Below are positions 38,120-50,678 of a stretch of DNA of 64,000 nt, one piece after another. Made by a program: the position numbers and the translations under genes. The stretch covers positions 44,258,027 to 44,322,026 of the forward strand of contig NC_079491.1 in assembly GCF_020520425.1 (NCBI RefSeq), written 5' to 3'. Position 1 is the first letter of the stretch. Each line of letters opens with the position of its first letter. The notes under the pieces are model-generated. The model searched no databases and was not told the DNA's origin. It was given only the letters and a program-made list of their open reading frames with translations. This DNA is from Spinacia oleracea (taxonomy: Eukaryota > Streptophyta > Magnoliopsida > Caryophyllales > Amaranthaceae).

Positions 38120-40860
38120 TGTAATCCCCCGTAATTTTATTATATTTTATTTATATATTCTAACGTATATTTAAAATATTTAAATGTAATTTACGAATTT
38201 TAGAAATGAATATGTAATTAAAATATAATTATGTTATTACATTTTGAATATTTTAAATGATTTATGAAATCAAAATTTATTTTTGAATTTTACGTTAAAA
38301 CAAATTCGGATTTTGAAATCACGTTCGATTGAAATTAGAAAACAAGTACTAAACATTTTGGATTCATCAACCTAAATCCTACTCCTAGCCCAATTAGGCA
38401 AAGCCCAAACCAATAAACCCAACAAAATACTCCCTTCTCCCCTCTAGTCTCACGTGAAACCAAAAGAAGGAGAGCAAAAAAAAAAAAAAAAGAAGGAAAC
38501 CCTCCTTCTTCAACCTCACGTATAATTCAGCCATTGCCTCCCGCCTTCACTGCTCCGCCAGCCGCCGCACCACCGCGACAGTGACCCACGACCACCACTA
38601 CCGCGGTAACTTCTTCTTCTTCTTCAAGCTTCTCCTCCTTCCTCCTTTTCTTCTATTTCCTTTATTTTCGTTCTTTCTCTCATGGCTCGATGTTTCGCGC
38701 AGCAAACCGTGACCCAGGCCACGACCACCGCGCACAGCCGCCGTTTCCAACCCTGCCGCGAGCCATCACCGTCCGCCGGCCAGCTCCCTTCTCCCCCTCT
38801 TGAATTGGTTACTTTCTTAAGCCCTAAGTAACTAATTATTTTAAATTAAAGCTTGTTAATTTAGATTATATTCTTAAGTTAAATTTATAATTTTTATGGT
38901 GAATATGATTTTCAGATTTGATGTTGAGATTAAAAACGAATTAATTCTCAGTTTTAATTAATTAAAATTAAGTTAGGGCTTAATCATGATTTATAAATTT
39001 GAATTATGTTTTCTTGAATTAAAGTTATGGGTTTTGTGATTTAAATTATAAATTTAAGATTTTATGAATTTCATAATAAAGTTATTAATTTTCAGATTAT
39101 CTAATTACATTGAGATATTGGTTTTTGGTTGTTTAAAGTATGAAATTCAAGGTTTTTATGATTATTAATCATGATAGGTTGAGTATGGATCATTGAATTG
39201 GTTGTGTTGAGATACTAGGAACGTAGATTGACCATGGTGAAGTTTTTAAATGAATTTACATTGCTGAAAATTTAGAGTACGATGTTTGCAAAAAGTTTTC
39301 AACGAATTTCAATCACTAGTTCAATAATTATGATGCTAGGAAAGCAAATGCTCAAGTTTTGATATTTAGGAAAGTTCTAAATATGTTTAGGATGCATTTG
39401 GGATGCTTTATTGTGGTTGTCAATTATTAGAAATTGATTGAGATTACTTGTTGGTTGTTTAGGTAGAGAATTCTCTTTAGACGACTTTTGAAAGTGTTAA
39501 AGTGGCCTATCAGTTTGTTTACACAAGGTACGTACATACCTGTGTGCTTGGAATGTGTGCTAATTGTTGAAACCATGTTGAATTATTGATGAACTTGGTT
39601 ATGTTAATGTTGTGGATGAACTTAGTCAGGTTGAAATTGCATGTTTGATACTGTTGGATGAACATATTAAACCTTTATTGCATTTTGAGGATTATAACAT
39701 GTTAGTATGGAAGATTGATGCAAACATGTTTGATTGGGAACACTAGAGTATTTAGTATATAATTCAGATCAGTTAATTGTTGTTCCCTTTTTAGCTTTTC
39801 ACTACTTTATGAGGGCGGAGGACCTCATTTAGTAAGTTGAAACCTTATACCCATATTCAGGGGTTGATCAGTATTAAAGAAAAGATTGGAGTTAATTGGA
39901 ATGAATCCTGTTTGATGCCTTGTGATCACTTACTCAATTCCAAGATAAAAACAGTTATAAATAAATGTGAGTTGCATGCCTTATGTGATTGTCGAGTCAT
40001 AACAGGGTGTTAATTTGTAAATCATGTAAAGTGAAACTGAGTAGCAATAGCTTTAGACTGTGCACGTCTAAAGTGACGGACAAACAGGAGTTGGGGTTCA
40101 TGGTGGTAGCCCATGGCCTTTCATTCGGACCGGATTGATCACCGCGTCCTATTTTCAGTCAAACGTTCCTCGATATCGCAGGTCACTGAGGTTACGGAGT
40201 CGCGCCCGTACCTCGTCTAGCTAGAAAACTCGGTCCATTGCCTATTTCAATTAAAATAATATTATTGTTATAAAAGTCTAGTCCAGTCTAGCCTAGTCTA
40301 GTTAAGTATGGTCTTCAGATTATCATGATTTGTCTGCCCTTATTTATGTTCATTAGTGTCATGTTAGGATTGATCGTTTAATAGTATCATGTTAGGATTA
40401 TTATTGATTTAGTATGTAGTACTCAGCTTTGCTGATTACGTGCTTTTGCTTGTGCATGTTGATCATGGCTATGCCTTATTGATCCTGTGATGACCCAATC
40501 TTTGGTGAGCAGTCTCTAAGGATCAATAAGCATTGTCCATCTGCAGGTTTGAAGATGTTGCATCATTGGGATCGGGAATAGAGAGCTTGTATTTAGTTTT
40601 GATTTGCTAAGTTAACTTGGGTTTGTTAATTGGGACTTTAAACTTGTCGTACTATTTATATTTCCTTATTTTCGTTGGTTGATTTTTGGGGACTAAATCT
40701 GTAATCGATTATTTATAAACCTAAAGTTAGTTTTATGTTTTCCGCTGCAAAATTCTGAATAAGCCGTTACGTTTTCACACGGGCGATAATGCCTTGATAA
40801 TTCTCTACGTTTTATATTAAAAGATTATTTTAGAAAAGAGAGAATTGTCGGGGTGTTACA
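38120..40860 (+). repeat. 3' LTR of the gypsy element
   Basis: Matches the 5' LTR throughout where compared. The A run is one base shorter (16), which explains the one-base length difference. Confidence 0.95.
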
Positions 40861-43455
40861 TTTATTAATAGATTAAGGGTCGCCTTAGATAAGGAAATGC
40901 TTAAAATAATAAATAAACAATGTCGTGACGAATTTGCCGGTATTTGATTCGTTCGATACATTTAACTCTGTTAATTTATATAACACGACTCAAGGGGGTT
41001 TGTTGGCTTATATAATTTTATGAAAACGGTAATGCAAACAATTAAATAGAGTGTCCGAAATTACCGATATTTGGCAACACTCGCTCTCTTGATTCTCTTA
41101 CTTCCAAAGTTAATTAAATCTTTATGATTCCCAATTCAGTAACTCCTAATTAGTAAAGTGGAATTCCAAAAGAATTTGGTAACTCCAAAAAATAATTAGG
41201 AGGTCCTAACATTAATAGATATATTTATTAATGGAGTAAGGGTCGCATTGGATAAAGAAATTGTTTAAAATAATAAATAACCAATGTCGTGACGAACTTG
41301 CCGGTATTTGATTCGTTCGATACATTAAACCCTGTTAATTTATCTAACACGACCCAAAGGGGTTTGTTTGCTTATATAATTTCATGAAAATGGTAACGCA
41401 AATAAGTAAATAGAGTGTCCGAAATTACCGATATTTGGCAACACTCGCTCTCTTGATTCTCTTACTTCCAAAGTTAATTAATTCTTTATGATTCCCAATT
41501 CAGTAACTCCTAATTATTAAAGTGGAATTCCAAAAGAATTTGGTAAATCCAAAATATAATTAGGTCCTAACATAAATATATATAGATTTATTTATAATTA
41601 AAGGGTCGCATTAGATAAGGAAATGCTTAAAATAATACATAAACCATGTCGTGACGAATTTGCCGGTATTTGATTCGTTCGATACATTAAACCCTGTTAA
41701 TTTATCTAACACGACTCAAAGGGGTTTGTTTGCTTATATAATTTCATGAAAACGGTAACGCAAATAAGTAAATAGAATGTCCGAAATTATCGATATTTGG
41801 CAACACTCGCTCTCTTGATTCTCTTACTTCCAAAGTCAATTAAGTCTTTATGATTCCCAATTCAGTAACTTCTAATTAATAAACTGGAATTCCAAAAGTA
41901 TTTTGGTAACTCCAAAAAATAATTAGGAGGTCCTAACATAAATAGATACATTTATTAATAGATTAAGGGTCGCCTTAGATATGGAAATGCTTAAAATAAT
42001 AAATAAACAATGTCGTGACGAATTTGCCGGTATTTGATTCGTTCGATACATTTAACCTTGTTAATTTATATAACACGACCCAAAGGGGTTTGTTTGCTTA
42101 TATAATTTTATGAAAACGGTAACGCAAACAATTAAATAGAGTGTCCGAAATTACCGATATTTGTCAACACTCGCTCTCTTCATTCTCTTATTTCAAAAGT
42201 TAATTAAATCTTTATGATTACCAATTTAATAACTCCTAATTAATAAAGTGGAATTCCTAAAGTATTTGGTAACTCCAAAAAATAATTTGGAGGTCCTAAC
42301 ATTAATAGATATATTTATTAATAGATTAAGGGTCGCATTGGATAAGGAAATTGTTTAAAATAATAAATAACCAATGTCGTGATGAACTTGCCGTTATTTG
42401 ATTCTTTCGATACATTAAACCCTGTTACTTTATCTAACACGACCCAAAGGGGTTTGTTTGCTTATATAATTTCATGAAAACGGTAACGCAAATAAATAAA
42501 CAGAGTGTCCGAAATTACCGATATTTGGCAACACTCTCTCTCTCTTGATTCTCTTATTTCCAAAGTCAATTAAGTCTTTATGATTCCCAATTCAGTAACT
42601 CCTAATTAATAAAGTGGAATTCCAAAAGTAATTGGTAACTCCAAAAATAATTAGGAGGTCCTTACATAAATAGATATATAGATTTATTAATAGATAAAGG
42701 GTTGCATTAGATAAGGAAATGCTTAAAATAATAAATAAACAATGTCTTGACGAACTTGCCGGTATTTGATTCGTTCGATACATTAAACCCTGTTAATTTA
42801 TCTAACATGACCCAAAGGGGTTTGTTTGCTTATATAATTTCATGAAAATGGTAACGCAAATAAGTAAATATAGTGTCTGAAATTACCGATATTTGGCAAC
42901 ACTCGCTCTCTTGATTCTCTTACTTCCAAAGTCAATTAATTCTTTATGATTCCCAATTCAGTAACTCCTAATTAATAAACTGGAATTCCAAAAGTATTTG
43001 GTAACTCCAAAAATAATTAGGAGGTACTAACATAAATATAGAGGGTCGCATTAGATAAGGAAATGCTTAAAATAATAAATAAACAATGTCGTGACGAACT
43101 TGCCGGTATTTGATTCGTTCGATACATTAAACCCTGTTAATTTATCTAACACGACCCAAAGGGGTTTGTTTGCTTATATAATTTCATGAAAACGGTAACG
43201 CAAATAAGTAAGTGTCCGAAATTACCGATATTTGGCAACACTCGCTCTCTTGATTCTCTTACTTCCAAAGTCAATTAAGTCTTTATGATTCCCAATTCAG
43301 TAACTCCTAATTAATAAAGTGGAATTCCAAAAGTATTTTGGTCAGTCCAAAAAATAATTAGGAGGTCCTAACAAAATAAATAAGCAATGCCGTGACGAAC
43401 TAGCCGTTATTTGATTCTTTCAATACATTAAACCCTATTAATTTATCTAACATGA
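40861..43455 (+). repeat. Satellite array block 3 (long units only)
   Basis: Unit starts at about 40877, 41239, 41604, 41966, 42331, 42698 and 43045, so all spacings are about 347-367 bp. No short unit occurs here, unlike blocks 1 and 2. The array stops abruptly at TGACCCAAAG near 43462, where the right arm begins. Confidence 0.9.
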
Positions 43456-45770
43456 CCCAAAGTGGCAGAATATAGGATAAAAAATAACGTAATTGATTTA
43501 GTATAAATCAGATAAACGATATCCTGTAAATGGTTTAGTATCAATAACGTAATCTAAGGCAGCAATTTAGGAAAATTAGGATACTAAATAGGAGACCAAA
43601 TCAATTAGAGAATATATATCTTAATTTCCGTAATAAATAAAATCTGATTTGAAAAAAAAAAAATCGGTAACAATCAAATAAATTTCGTTAACAATAAAAT
43701 AAAATCTCGGTAACAATATAAGATAAGAATTTTTTTTAATATAAGATAAGATTATTTTTAAAAAATTTTGGAAACAATATAAGATAAGATTTGTTTTTAA
43801 TATAAGATAAGATTTTTTAAAAAAAAATCGGTAATTATATATATAATTAAATAATATATAAGATAAGATATTTTTTTTAAAATTTCGGTAACAATCAAAT
43901 AAAATCTGATTCTTTTAAAATAATTTCGGTAACAATTATTAACGAAATCTAAGTCATCAATTTAGGAAAATTAACATATTAATCAATTAAAGAATGTTTA
44001 AAAAATAAATATTATTCTATAACATTTGAATCTATTTTATCCCTAAAAAAAATCTAAATCTACTTTTATTTCGGTAATCAAATAAAAATAGATTTTTTTT
44101 ATTTCGGTAATTTTCATGATTCGATGTATGATTCTATTTCATGATTCAATGTAGGATAAAATAAAAATTGATTTTTTTTTATTTCGGTATTCAAATAAAA
44201 AAACAATTATTATTTCGTTAAAAGTTACAGAATATAGGATAAAAAATAACGTAATTGATTTAGTATAAATCAGATAAACGATATCTTGTAAATGGTTTAG
44301 TATCAATAACGTAATCTAAGGCATCAATTTAGGAAAATTAGGAGACTAAATAGGAGACTAAATCAATTAGAGAATATATATTTTAATTTCGGTAATAAAT
44401 AAAATCTGATTTTTTAAAAAAAAAATTCGGAACAATCAAATAAATTTTGTTAACAATCAAATAAAATCTCGGTAACAATATAAGATAAGAATTTTTTTAA
44501 TATAAGATAAGATTATTTTAAAAATAAATCGGTAACAATATAAGATAAGATTTGCTTTTAATATAAGATAAGATTTTTAAAAAAAAAATCGGAAACAATA
44601 TATATAATTAAATAATATAAGATAAGATATTTTTTAAAAAATTTCAGTAACAATCAAATAAAATCTGATTTCTTTAAAATAATTTCGGTAACAATTATTA
44701 ACAAAATATAAGGCATCAATTTAGGAAAATTAACATATTAATCAATTAAAGAATATCTAAAAAGTAAATATTATTCTATAACATTTGAATCTATTTTAAC
44801 CCTAAAATAAAATATCTAAATCTATTTTTATTTCGATAATCAAATAAAAATAGATTTTTTTTATTTCGGTAATTTTTTTAAAAAAATTTCGGTAACAAAT
44901 GAGATTTATTTGTTAACAACTCCGGTAACAATTATTAACTAATATAATTCAGATATACGATATCAAAATCTATTTTAATTTTGGTAATCAAATAAAATCT
45001 GATACTTATTATTTCGGTAATTTTTTAAAAATTTCGGTAACAATTCAGATTTTATTTCTTAACAATTTCGGTAAAAATTATTAACTAATATAATTAAGAT
45101 ATACGGTAATAGTTAATTACCGAAATAAAAAAAAATCTAAATAAAATTTGATTTATCGTAACAAATAAAATCTAATTTTCTGTATAGTAACAAATAGAAT
45201 TAAATTTTTTTTATAGTCACAAGTAAAATCTGATTTTTTTTATAAAAAGAATATCTAAAAAATAAATAATATAATATCAGAATCTATTTAATCCCTAAAC
45301 AAAAAACAACAAAATCTATTTTTATTTTGGTAATAAAATAAATCTGATATTTTTTATAGGAAAATCAATAGCGAAATCTAAGGCTCAATTTAGGAAAAAT
45401 TAAGATACTAAATCAATTAAAGAATATATAAAAAATAAATATTATTCTATAATATCAGAATCTATTCTATTTTCGGTAATAATTATATAATACCGTATCA
45501 AATAAAATCTGTTTTATTGAAAAAACTTTCGGTAATTAATAATTATCTAATACCGTATCGAATAAAATCAGATTTTTTTAAAACAAAAATCAGTAAAAAT
45601 AATTAAATTAAATTTGATTTTTTTTTTTAATATATGTCAAAATTAGCTAATATTGGATAAATAACAATAATATTTTAAACTAAACGGTTATTTACTTAAA
45701 ATTAAAAAAGATTACTATTTAATAAATTATAGAATTAAAAAAGATTATTATTTAATTAACTATAAAATTA
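43456..45770 (+). repeat. AT-rich right arm with TTTCGGTAAC motif array
   Basis: Inverse partner of 6731-8100. It contains a tandem duplication with period about 762 bp: CAGAATATAGGATAAAAAAT begins at 43466 and again at 44228, and the following TAACGTAATTGATTTAGTAT is shared. The distal part (about 45600-45770) matches the left arm closely in reverse. Confidence 0.8.
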
Positions 45771-46075
45771 GATGGCCGGCGATGTGGAGTGGTGGCCGGC
45801 GGTGATGGTGGTCGGCGGTGATGTTAGTGGCCGGATGATGTTGGTGGTTGCCGGCGATGATGATGGTGGTCAGTTGATGGTGGTGGGCGAGATGATGGTG
45901 GTCGGATGATGGTGGTCGGATGATGGTGGCCGGCGGTGATGGTGGCCGGCGGTGGTCGGATGATGGTGGCCGGCGGTGATGGTTGCCGGCGGGGATGGTT
46001 GCCGGCGGTGATGGGCCGGCGGTGATGGGCCGGCGGTGATGGGCCGGCGGTGATATGGACGGATGATGATGTCAT
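45771..46075 (-). repeat. GC-rich GCCGGCGGTGATGG minisatellite, right arm
   Basis: Tandem GGCCGGCGGTGATGG-type units, the reverse complement of the array at 6387-6730. A minus-strand frame of 105 residues over it is translated repeat. Confidence 0.85.
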
Positions 46076-46237
46076 TAATATTAAATAATTAATATTAAAT
46101 ATACGTTGGGTACTTTTTTTACCTAGAGCCAAACAACCCATAAAAAGGATAAAATCAAGTGAACGGTCTCGATTAGGTTGAGATCAATCGACGGTCTAGA
46201 TTTAATTAAAGGGGTAAGTCGTCGAAGGTCGACGACC

Positions 46238-48856
46238 TTTATAGAAGCGTCGTCAAAATTATATGCATTGTAATTCATATTCTACAAAATGAAATAGCAA
46301 AGAATAAACATTTATCATACTTTAAAAACTTGAAACAAAAGCATTTCATGCAATCATTAAAGCTATTAAACATTTCATTCATGCAATAAATACATAGTCC
46401 AAAATGAATGAAATGAATCCAAGACCCTAAAAGTCTCTAAGTCTTAAGCATGCTTTGGCTTATCTTAATCCTTTGAAGATTTTAGGTAAGCAAAAAACTA
46501 ATTTCTAGTAATTCCAAACTACTCTTGGTTAACAAGTTAATGCCATAACTTATTCCTTTAATTTTCCACAACATGTACCAATGTTTCTTGAGTTACAACC
46601 ACAATCAACGTGCTCCTTTGGGATGCCTTACTATCTAGGAATACTAAAATAGAACCTCGCTTTGGCGGAAACCTACTATCTTAGGTTCGAAGAATTTTGT
46701 AAGTGCTTGATTTGGAAGGCAATTTTAAACTCAATATTCTTTGGGCCTAGTTGTTTCTATGTTGGTTTGATTATTTAGTGAACTGAATCCTTAATCCAAA
46801 CATACAAACAACATACACATGCATAATATACATACACAATATATAAAAGCATAAGTAAACTTTGGTGAACTAGTATGGCCCAATTTACTTGGTCTTGAAG
46901 CATCCAATCTTCAATCTTCACCTTGTTAGCTTGACACCGTCTTGAAAATCATTCAAAATGCTAACTTCTAATTTTTAAATAAGCTACCTAGAAGTACTTG
47001 AACTAATAATCTAATTATTACAATAAAACTTCATGGTACGCATACCATATTTAAAAACTTTACATTCAAAGATAAAACGATATGCAGACCGTATTTAACT
47101 ATCCTAGTTGGGCCATACTAGTCACTTGCATAACTTGCAATACATAATAATATACTATGCATTCATCAATTCATATCCTTAAACGAGTGGCCCAAGTAAG
47201 CTTACACGTAATTACATGATTAATTAAAATCACGTTCATGTACATGCGCTCTAAAGGATTAATCGATTTCAAATTATTAATCCTTAATGATATTCTAACA
47301 AATATTTATTTAATTAAAATTATTTTCCTATGAAAAATTAATTAAAATAATTAATTTCAATAATTTCATTAAAATTCTCTCACTTAAATCAATACCGTAT
47401 GAACTTTTAATTTTAAATATTTATACTCAAGGCCCCGCCCAAGTTAAATAAAATAAAAAATTGAAAAATTCCAATGTAAGCCCCTACGTGCAAAAATAAG
47501 CCCAAAGCCTAAAAGTTGGGCCTTCAATTAAATCCGAAGCAAAAAACACACAAATCAATGCAACGTGGGATGGGCGCAACCGCTGCCCAGTGCATTGGTC
47601 TCGTCGACAAGACGCAAGGCCCACGCCCCGCACAACACAGCAGCAGCACACAGGCAAACAAGCGCTCCCATGTGCACGAGCACTGCCCGTCGATGCCTAG
47701 CTGCTTCGATGCGCTTGGCCAGCGCGCGCTAGCACGCCATCTCCTTCGCTGGCATGGTGTCGCGTCGCTGCGCCTTGCGTGTTGTGTGCAAGGAGCTCGC
47801 CCGTAGGCTTCGAACAACCCTCGCATAATGCCGCACACATGCAGACGGCAAGCCAAGCCCATGCGCGTGCCAGCGCTGGCTCGCTACCCCTGTCCCTTGT
47901 CTCGCTGCATGCGCGCATTACAGCCATGGCATGAGGACATGTTGTCCGCACCGCACACACACGGACATCAGCCATCGCCCTCGTGCGAGTGGCTTGCTCG
48001 TCCAATCGAACATCAAAATCTAATTCAATGTTACGAAACAAAATTTGCACGATTTAAATTTATCATAATTTTAACAATTCCAATCGTTTTTAATTGCAAA
48101 AATAATTAAAGTGGTTGATTTATTAAAATTTCAAACAATCCAATTTATCAAATTTATAATTCTAGGCTAACAATTATTCAAATTTAACGAACCATTATTA
48201 TCTACAAAAATTTGAATACTTTACATAAACCAATCCAAACATTTTAAATCGTTCTAAACATTTAAATTTCAAATTTCTATCAAATTTGGTTTAGGTGATC
48301 GACTAAAATTAACAAATCTAATCAAAATTTAATCCTTGTATTTTTAAATAAGCCATTTAAACATGAAATCATATTCCCCTACTCGCCTTAACAAATTTCC
48401 ATATCTAACCAATTAATAAAATTAATTTTCGATCATAAAAATCATTAATTTTGGGTTTTCTGCATAATTAGAGTTTATAATTAATATTCATAAACGAATT
48501 AAATTTTAAAACCTCACAATAATCATAAACAACTAGTAGGAAAAACATCAATTAATTATAAGTCAATTAGCAATTATAATTAATTTTTAAAGCCGTAAAT
48601 TTCACGTTTTAATTCTTTAAACACGAAAAACTCCCAAAAAATCCAACTTCGGGGCATATTTTCGCAAATCTGATCTCGCGAATTCAACTTAGAACATTTC
48701 CAATCGATTTAGGCTCAGAAAAATCAAAAAATCGATAATTTTGGAAATTTCACAATTCATCCAATAATCCGAAAAAAAACCCAGAAAATTCGACCAGATT
48801 CATAACATGAAAATTTTCTGAAAAATACTTTAAATACATGAAGCTCATGATACCAC
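46238..48856 (-). other. Non-coding DNA, probable leader of a minus-strand copia element
   Basis: The right 0.9 kb next to the LTR at 48857 is AT-rich and would be the leader of that element. A GC-rich island at about 47540-48010 (CGCGC, GCACG, CATGGC words) makes several overlapping frames on both strands but shows no domain. No gag or pol was found down to 46238, so the element is truncated, or non-coding like the one at 17151. Confidence 0.4.
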
Positions 48857-49877
48857 TAAAGGGATTTACAGTCAATCTAATTAACATATAAGAGAAATTA
48901 ATCCCGAATCCAGGATCCATGTAAAAATATAGATTAAGCTATACATACATTCGATGTGTGTACTCCCACTTGCCTCACGAACACGAATAAGAACTCCATT
49001 TGTAGTTCCTTTACAATAGTCCACCGACATTTTCAGATCCGCCTTGATTCCGTTAGCTTAGAACTTCCACAGGTATTTTGGCTTTTTTGAAAAACTCACA
49101 TTGGAGGCACAGAGAGAATTAGGGTTCTCTAGGTGTCTAGGGTTTTGAGTGTATGGAAAACCGACTTAGGTTAATGAAAAAATAATATGTGGGGTTATTA
49201 TGCTAATCGGCCAAGGTAATAAGCACAAGGCCGGCCAGCCTTGCATTCACACAAGCCCAGACGCACAAGCATGCACAGCTGCTGGGCTGGGCCTTGGGCC
49301 GCGCCCAGGCCAGCGCGCTACTTGCTTGCTGCTTGTTGCATAGCCCACGCGCACAGCAGGTAAAGCCTTGGGCTTGTCGCACTGTTGTGTTTCCCGTGTG
49401 CTCGCTGTTGTGCCCATGGGCCTAGCACTTGCGCGCTTGGGCTTGTGGGCTAGCAGTTTGCTCGTTCCCCTTTCGTCTTGCATCTAATGCCTTACGACTA
49501 TTATTTGTCATATAGTACTTGACGATCCAATGTCGTACGATAAGATTATTCATTTCGTCTAGCTTAGGAATATACGCAATACGATAAACGATTCCGATCC
49601 AACGTCTTATCATATATTTACGTTTTCCGAACTAAATTCCCGAATAGCCATTAAATGAATTTCCGATTCATTTAATCCGGCGATTTGTTTTATGTCATTG
49701 GTGTGACCTTGTAGGTCCAGTCAAGAGTAAGTTGTGAGCCTAATAAGGTTTAGAACTCACTGATCGGAAGCAATGCTCCAGCTAGTTGTTTCGATTACTT
49801 GATCTCACTGAATTAATTATTCCGTATTTAATTAGTATTGGACCAATGCAACTTAGGTGAAGGACACATTTCCTTCA
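48857..49877 (-). mobile_element. Copia-type LTR with adjacent primer-binding site
   Basis: On the minus strand it begins TGAAGGAAATGTGTCCTTC (49877 downward), a start typical of plant copia LTRs. It ends near 48857, directly followed by GTGGTATCATGAGC, a near match to the initiator-Met primer site (TGGTATCAGAGC) with one inserted base. Length is about 1,021 bp. The terminal CA is degenerate (TTTA). A GC-rich stretch lies at about 49220-49490. No second LTR copy was found in the window. Confidence 0.65.
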
Positions 49878-50012
49878 TACTAGGTTTTTACCGGAACTCT
49901 GATATCAAGGATAGATTTACCTTCACCGCAATAACACTGTTCTTCTTATCCTCCAAGATTTCTTAAGATTCATATTGGTCAAGGTAATGAGGGTCCAATG
50001 ACATATCAATAC
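49878..50012. other. Spacer
   Basis: Short unassigned DNA between the copia LTR and the LINE remnant. It may be part of the LINE upstream of the RNase H-like domain. Confidence 0.35.
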
Positions 50013-50471
50013 AAGTTGATGCAACATGGCAGAAAAATAGCCACCATATAGGAATGGGCTGATTTTTATCGTCAATTACAGTTGTAGTGAATGGAGAAAA
50101 GAAGGCAATGATTGGGGTATGGCAAGCTCGGCGGCACATGCAGAAGCGAAGGGCTGTTTACAAGGAATAGATTGGGCTATTTCACTTTCTATTGACTCAA
50201 TCTGCATTTTTACAGATTATGCTACTTTAGTTACAAATCTGCAGAATTTTGGACCCTAGACTATCAACAGGAATGGACTTTCGAGCATTCGCCATAAAGG
50301 TAAGAATTTCAGCAAATTCGTCATTCACAAGGTTGATCGAGATCAAGTTTGAAAGGCTCATAACTAGGCGCAAGCGACATATTCAACTAGGAATTCGTAT
50401 GGCGCAACATCCTTTGCAGCCAGATTAGATTTGTTTTTATTTTGAGTTTTAGCTGATGTCAAAAAAAAAAA
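50013..50471 (+). pseudogene. LINE RNase H-like (RVT_3) remnant with poly-A tail
   Basis: Across frameshifts the plus strand reads VDATWQKNSHHIGMGWF, then SSAAHAEAKG, GIDWAISLSIDSICIFTDYA and NSSFTRLIEIKFERLI. That order fits the RNase H-like domain at the C-terminus of many plant L1 LINEs (VDA.W start, AEA helix, (S/T)D motif). The last frame stops at 50426-50428 and a T-rich 3' UTR leads to an A11 run at 50461-50471, as expected of a LINE 3' end. Frame changes make it non-functional. A TSD was not identified. Confidence 0.65.
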
Positions 50472-50678
50472 CTTCCTAATATGATTGGACTATCATTATA
50501 ACTCTATATATAAATATGGAGTATTGATCAATGAAAGACAATTAGCGGCGGCGCCTTCAAAGAGGTCTCAAGTACAATCAAGCCAAGAATAATAAGATGG
50601 TTGATTGGCATATTTTTCCCTCTGCAGAATTGCATAGAAATACAAAATAAATCACAAAACAAAGAGTGAAAATCAATT

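Larger units (their letters stand above)
30917..40860 (+). mobile_element. Ty3-gypsy LTR retrotransposon, gag intact, pol ruined
   Basis: LTRs of 2,742 bp (30917-33658) and 2,741 bp (38120-40860) start TGTAATCCCC and end GTGTTACA, with TSD tttat at 30912-30916 and 40861-40865. The only LTR difference I found is a run of 17 versus 16 As, so the insertion is very recent. The internal 4.5 kb has a leader, an open gag (35103-36218), then a shortened pol with stops and no recognisable integrase. An element that moved recently without a working pol suggests mobilisation in trans. It sits in the satellite array and is the youngest insertion in the nest. Confidence 0.93.
6227..46237. mobile_element. 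Giant inverted-repeat (TIR-like) composite structure
   Basis: The left end (6227 onward) and the reverse complement of the right end (46237 backward) share GGTCGTCGACCT.CGACGACT with one mismatch in 21. Next come weaker matches (TACCGTTAGATT against GACCGTCGATTGAT), a TAATGACATCAT word, CCGGC-rich minisatellites on opposite strands, and an AT block after the word CACATCGCCGGCCATCTAAT that matches closely for over 150 bp. The left arm even ends with the satellite start in reverse (8081-8100). Two retrotransposons (10.8 and 9.9 kb) are later insertions, so the original length is about 19 kb. No transposase is visible. Flanks show no convincing TSD (ttctaaaaa against tttatagaa). It could be a giant non-autonomous Mutator-like element or a segmental inverted duplication. 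Confidence 0.6.

Noticed and set aside
6218..46246. 9-bp TSD for the giant structure (ttctaaaaa / tttatagaa)
   Set aside because: Only five of nine bases agree, no better than expected in AT-rich DNA.
47516..48109. Overlapping frames on both strands in the GC-rich island
   Set aside because: GC-rich DNA lacks stops. No domain is visible and several frames overlap, so none is credible.
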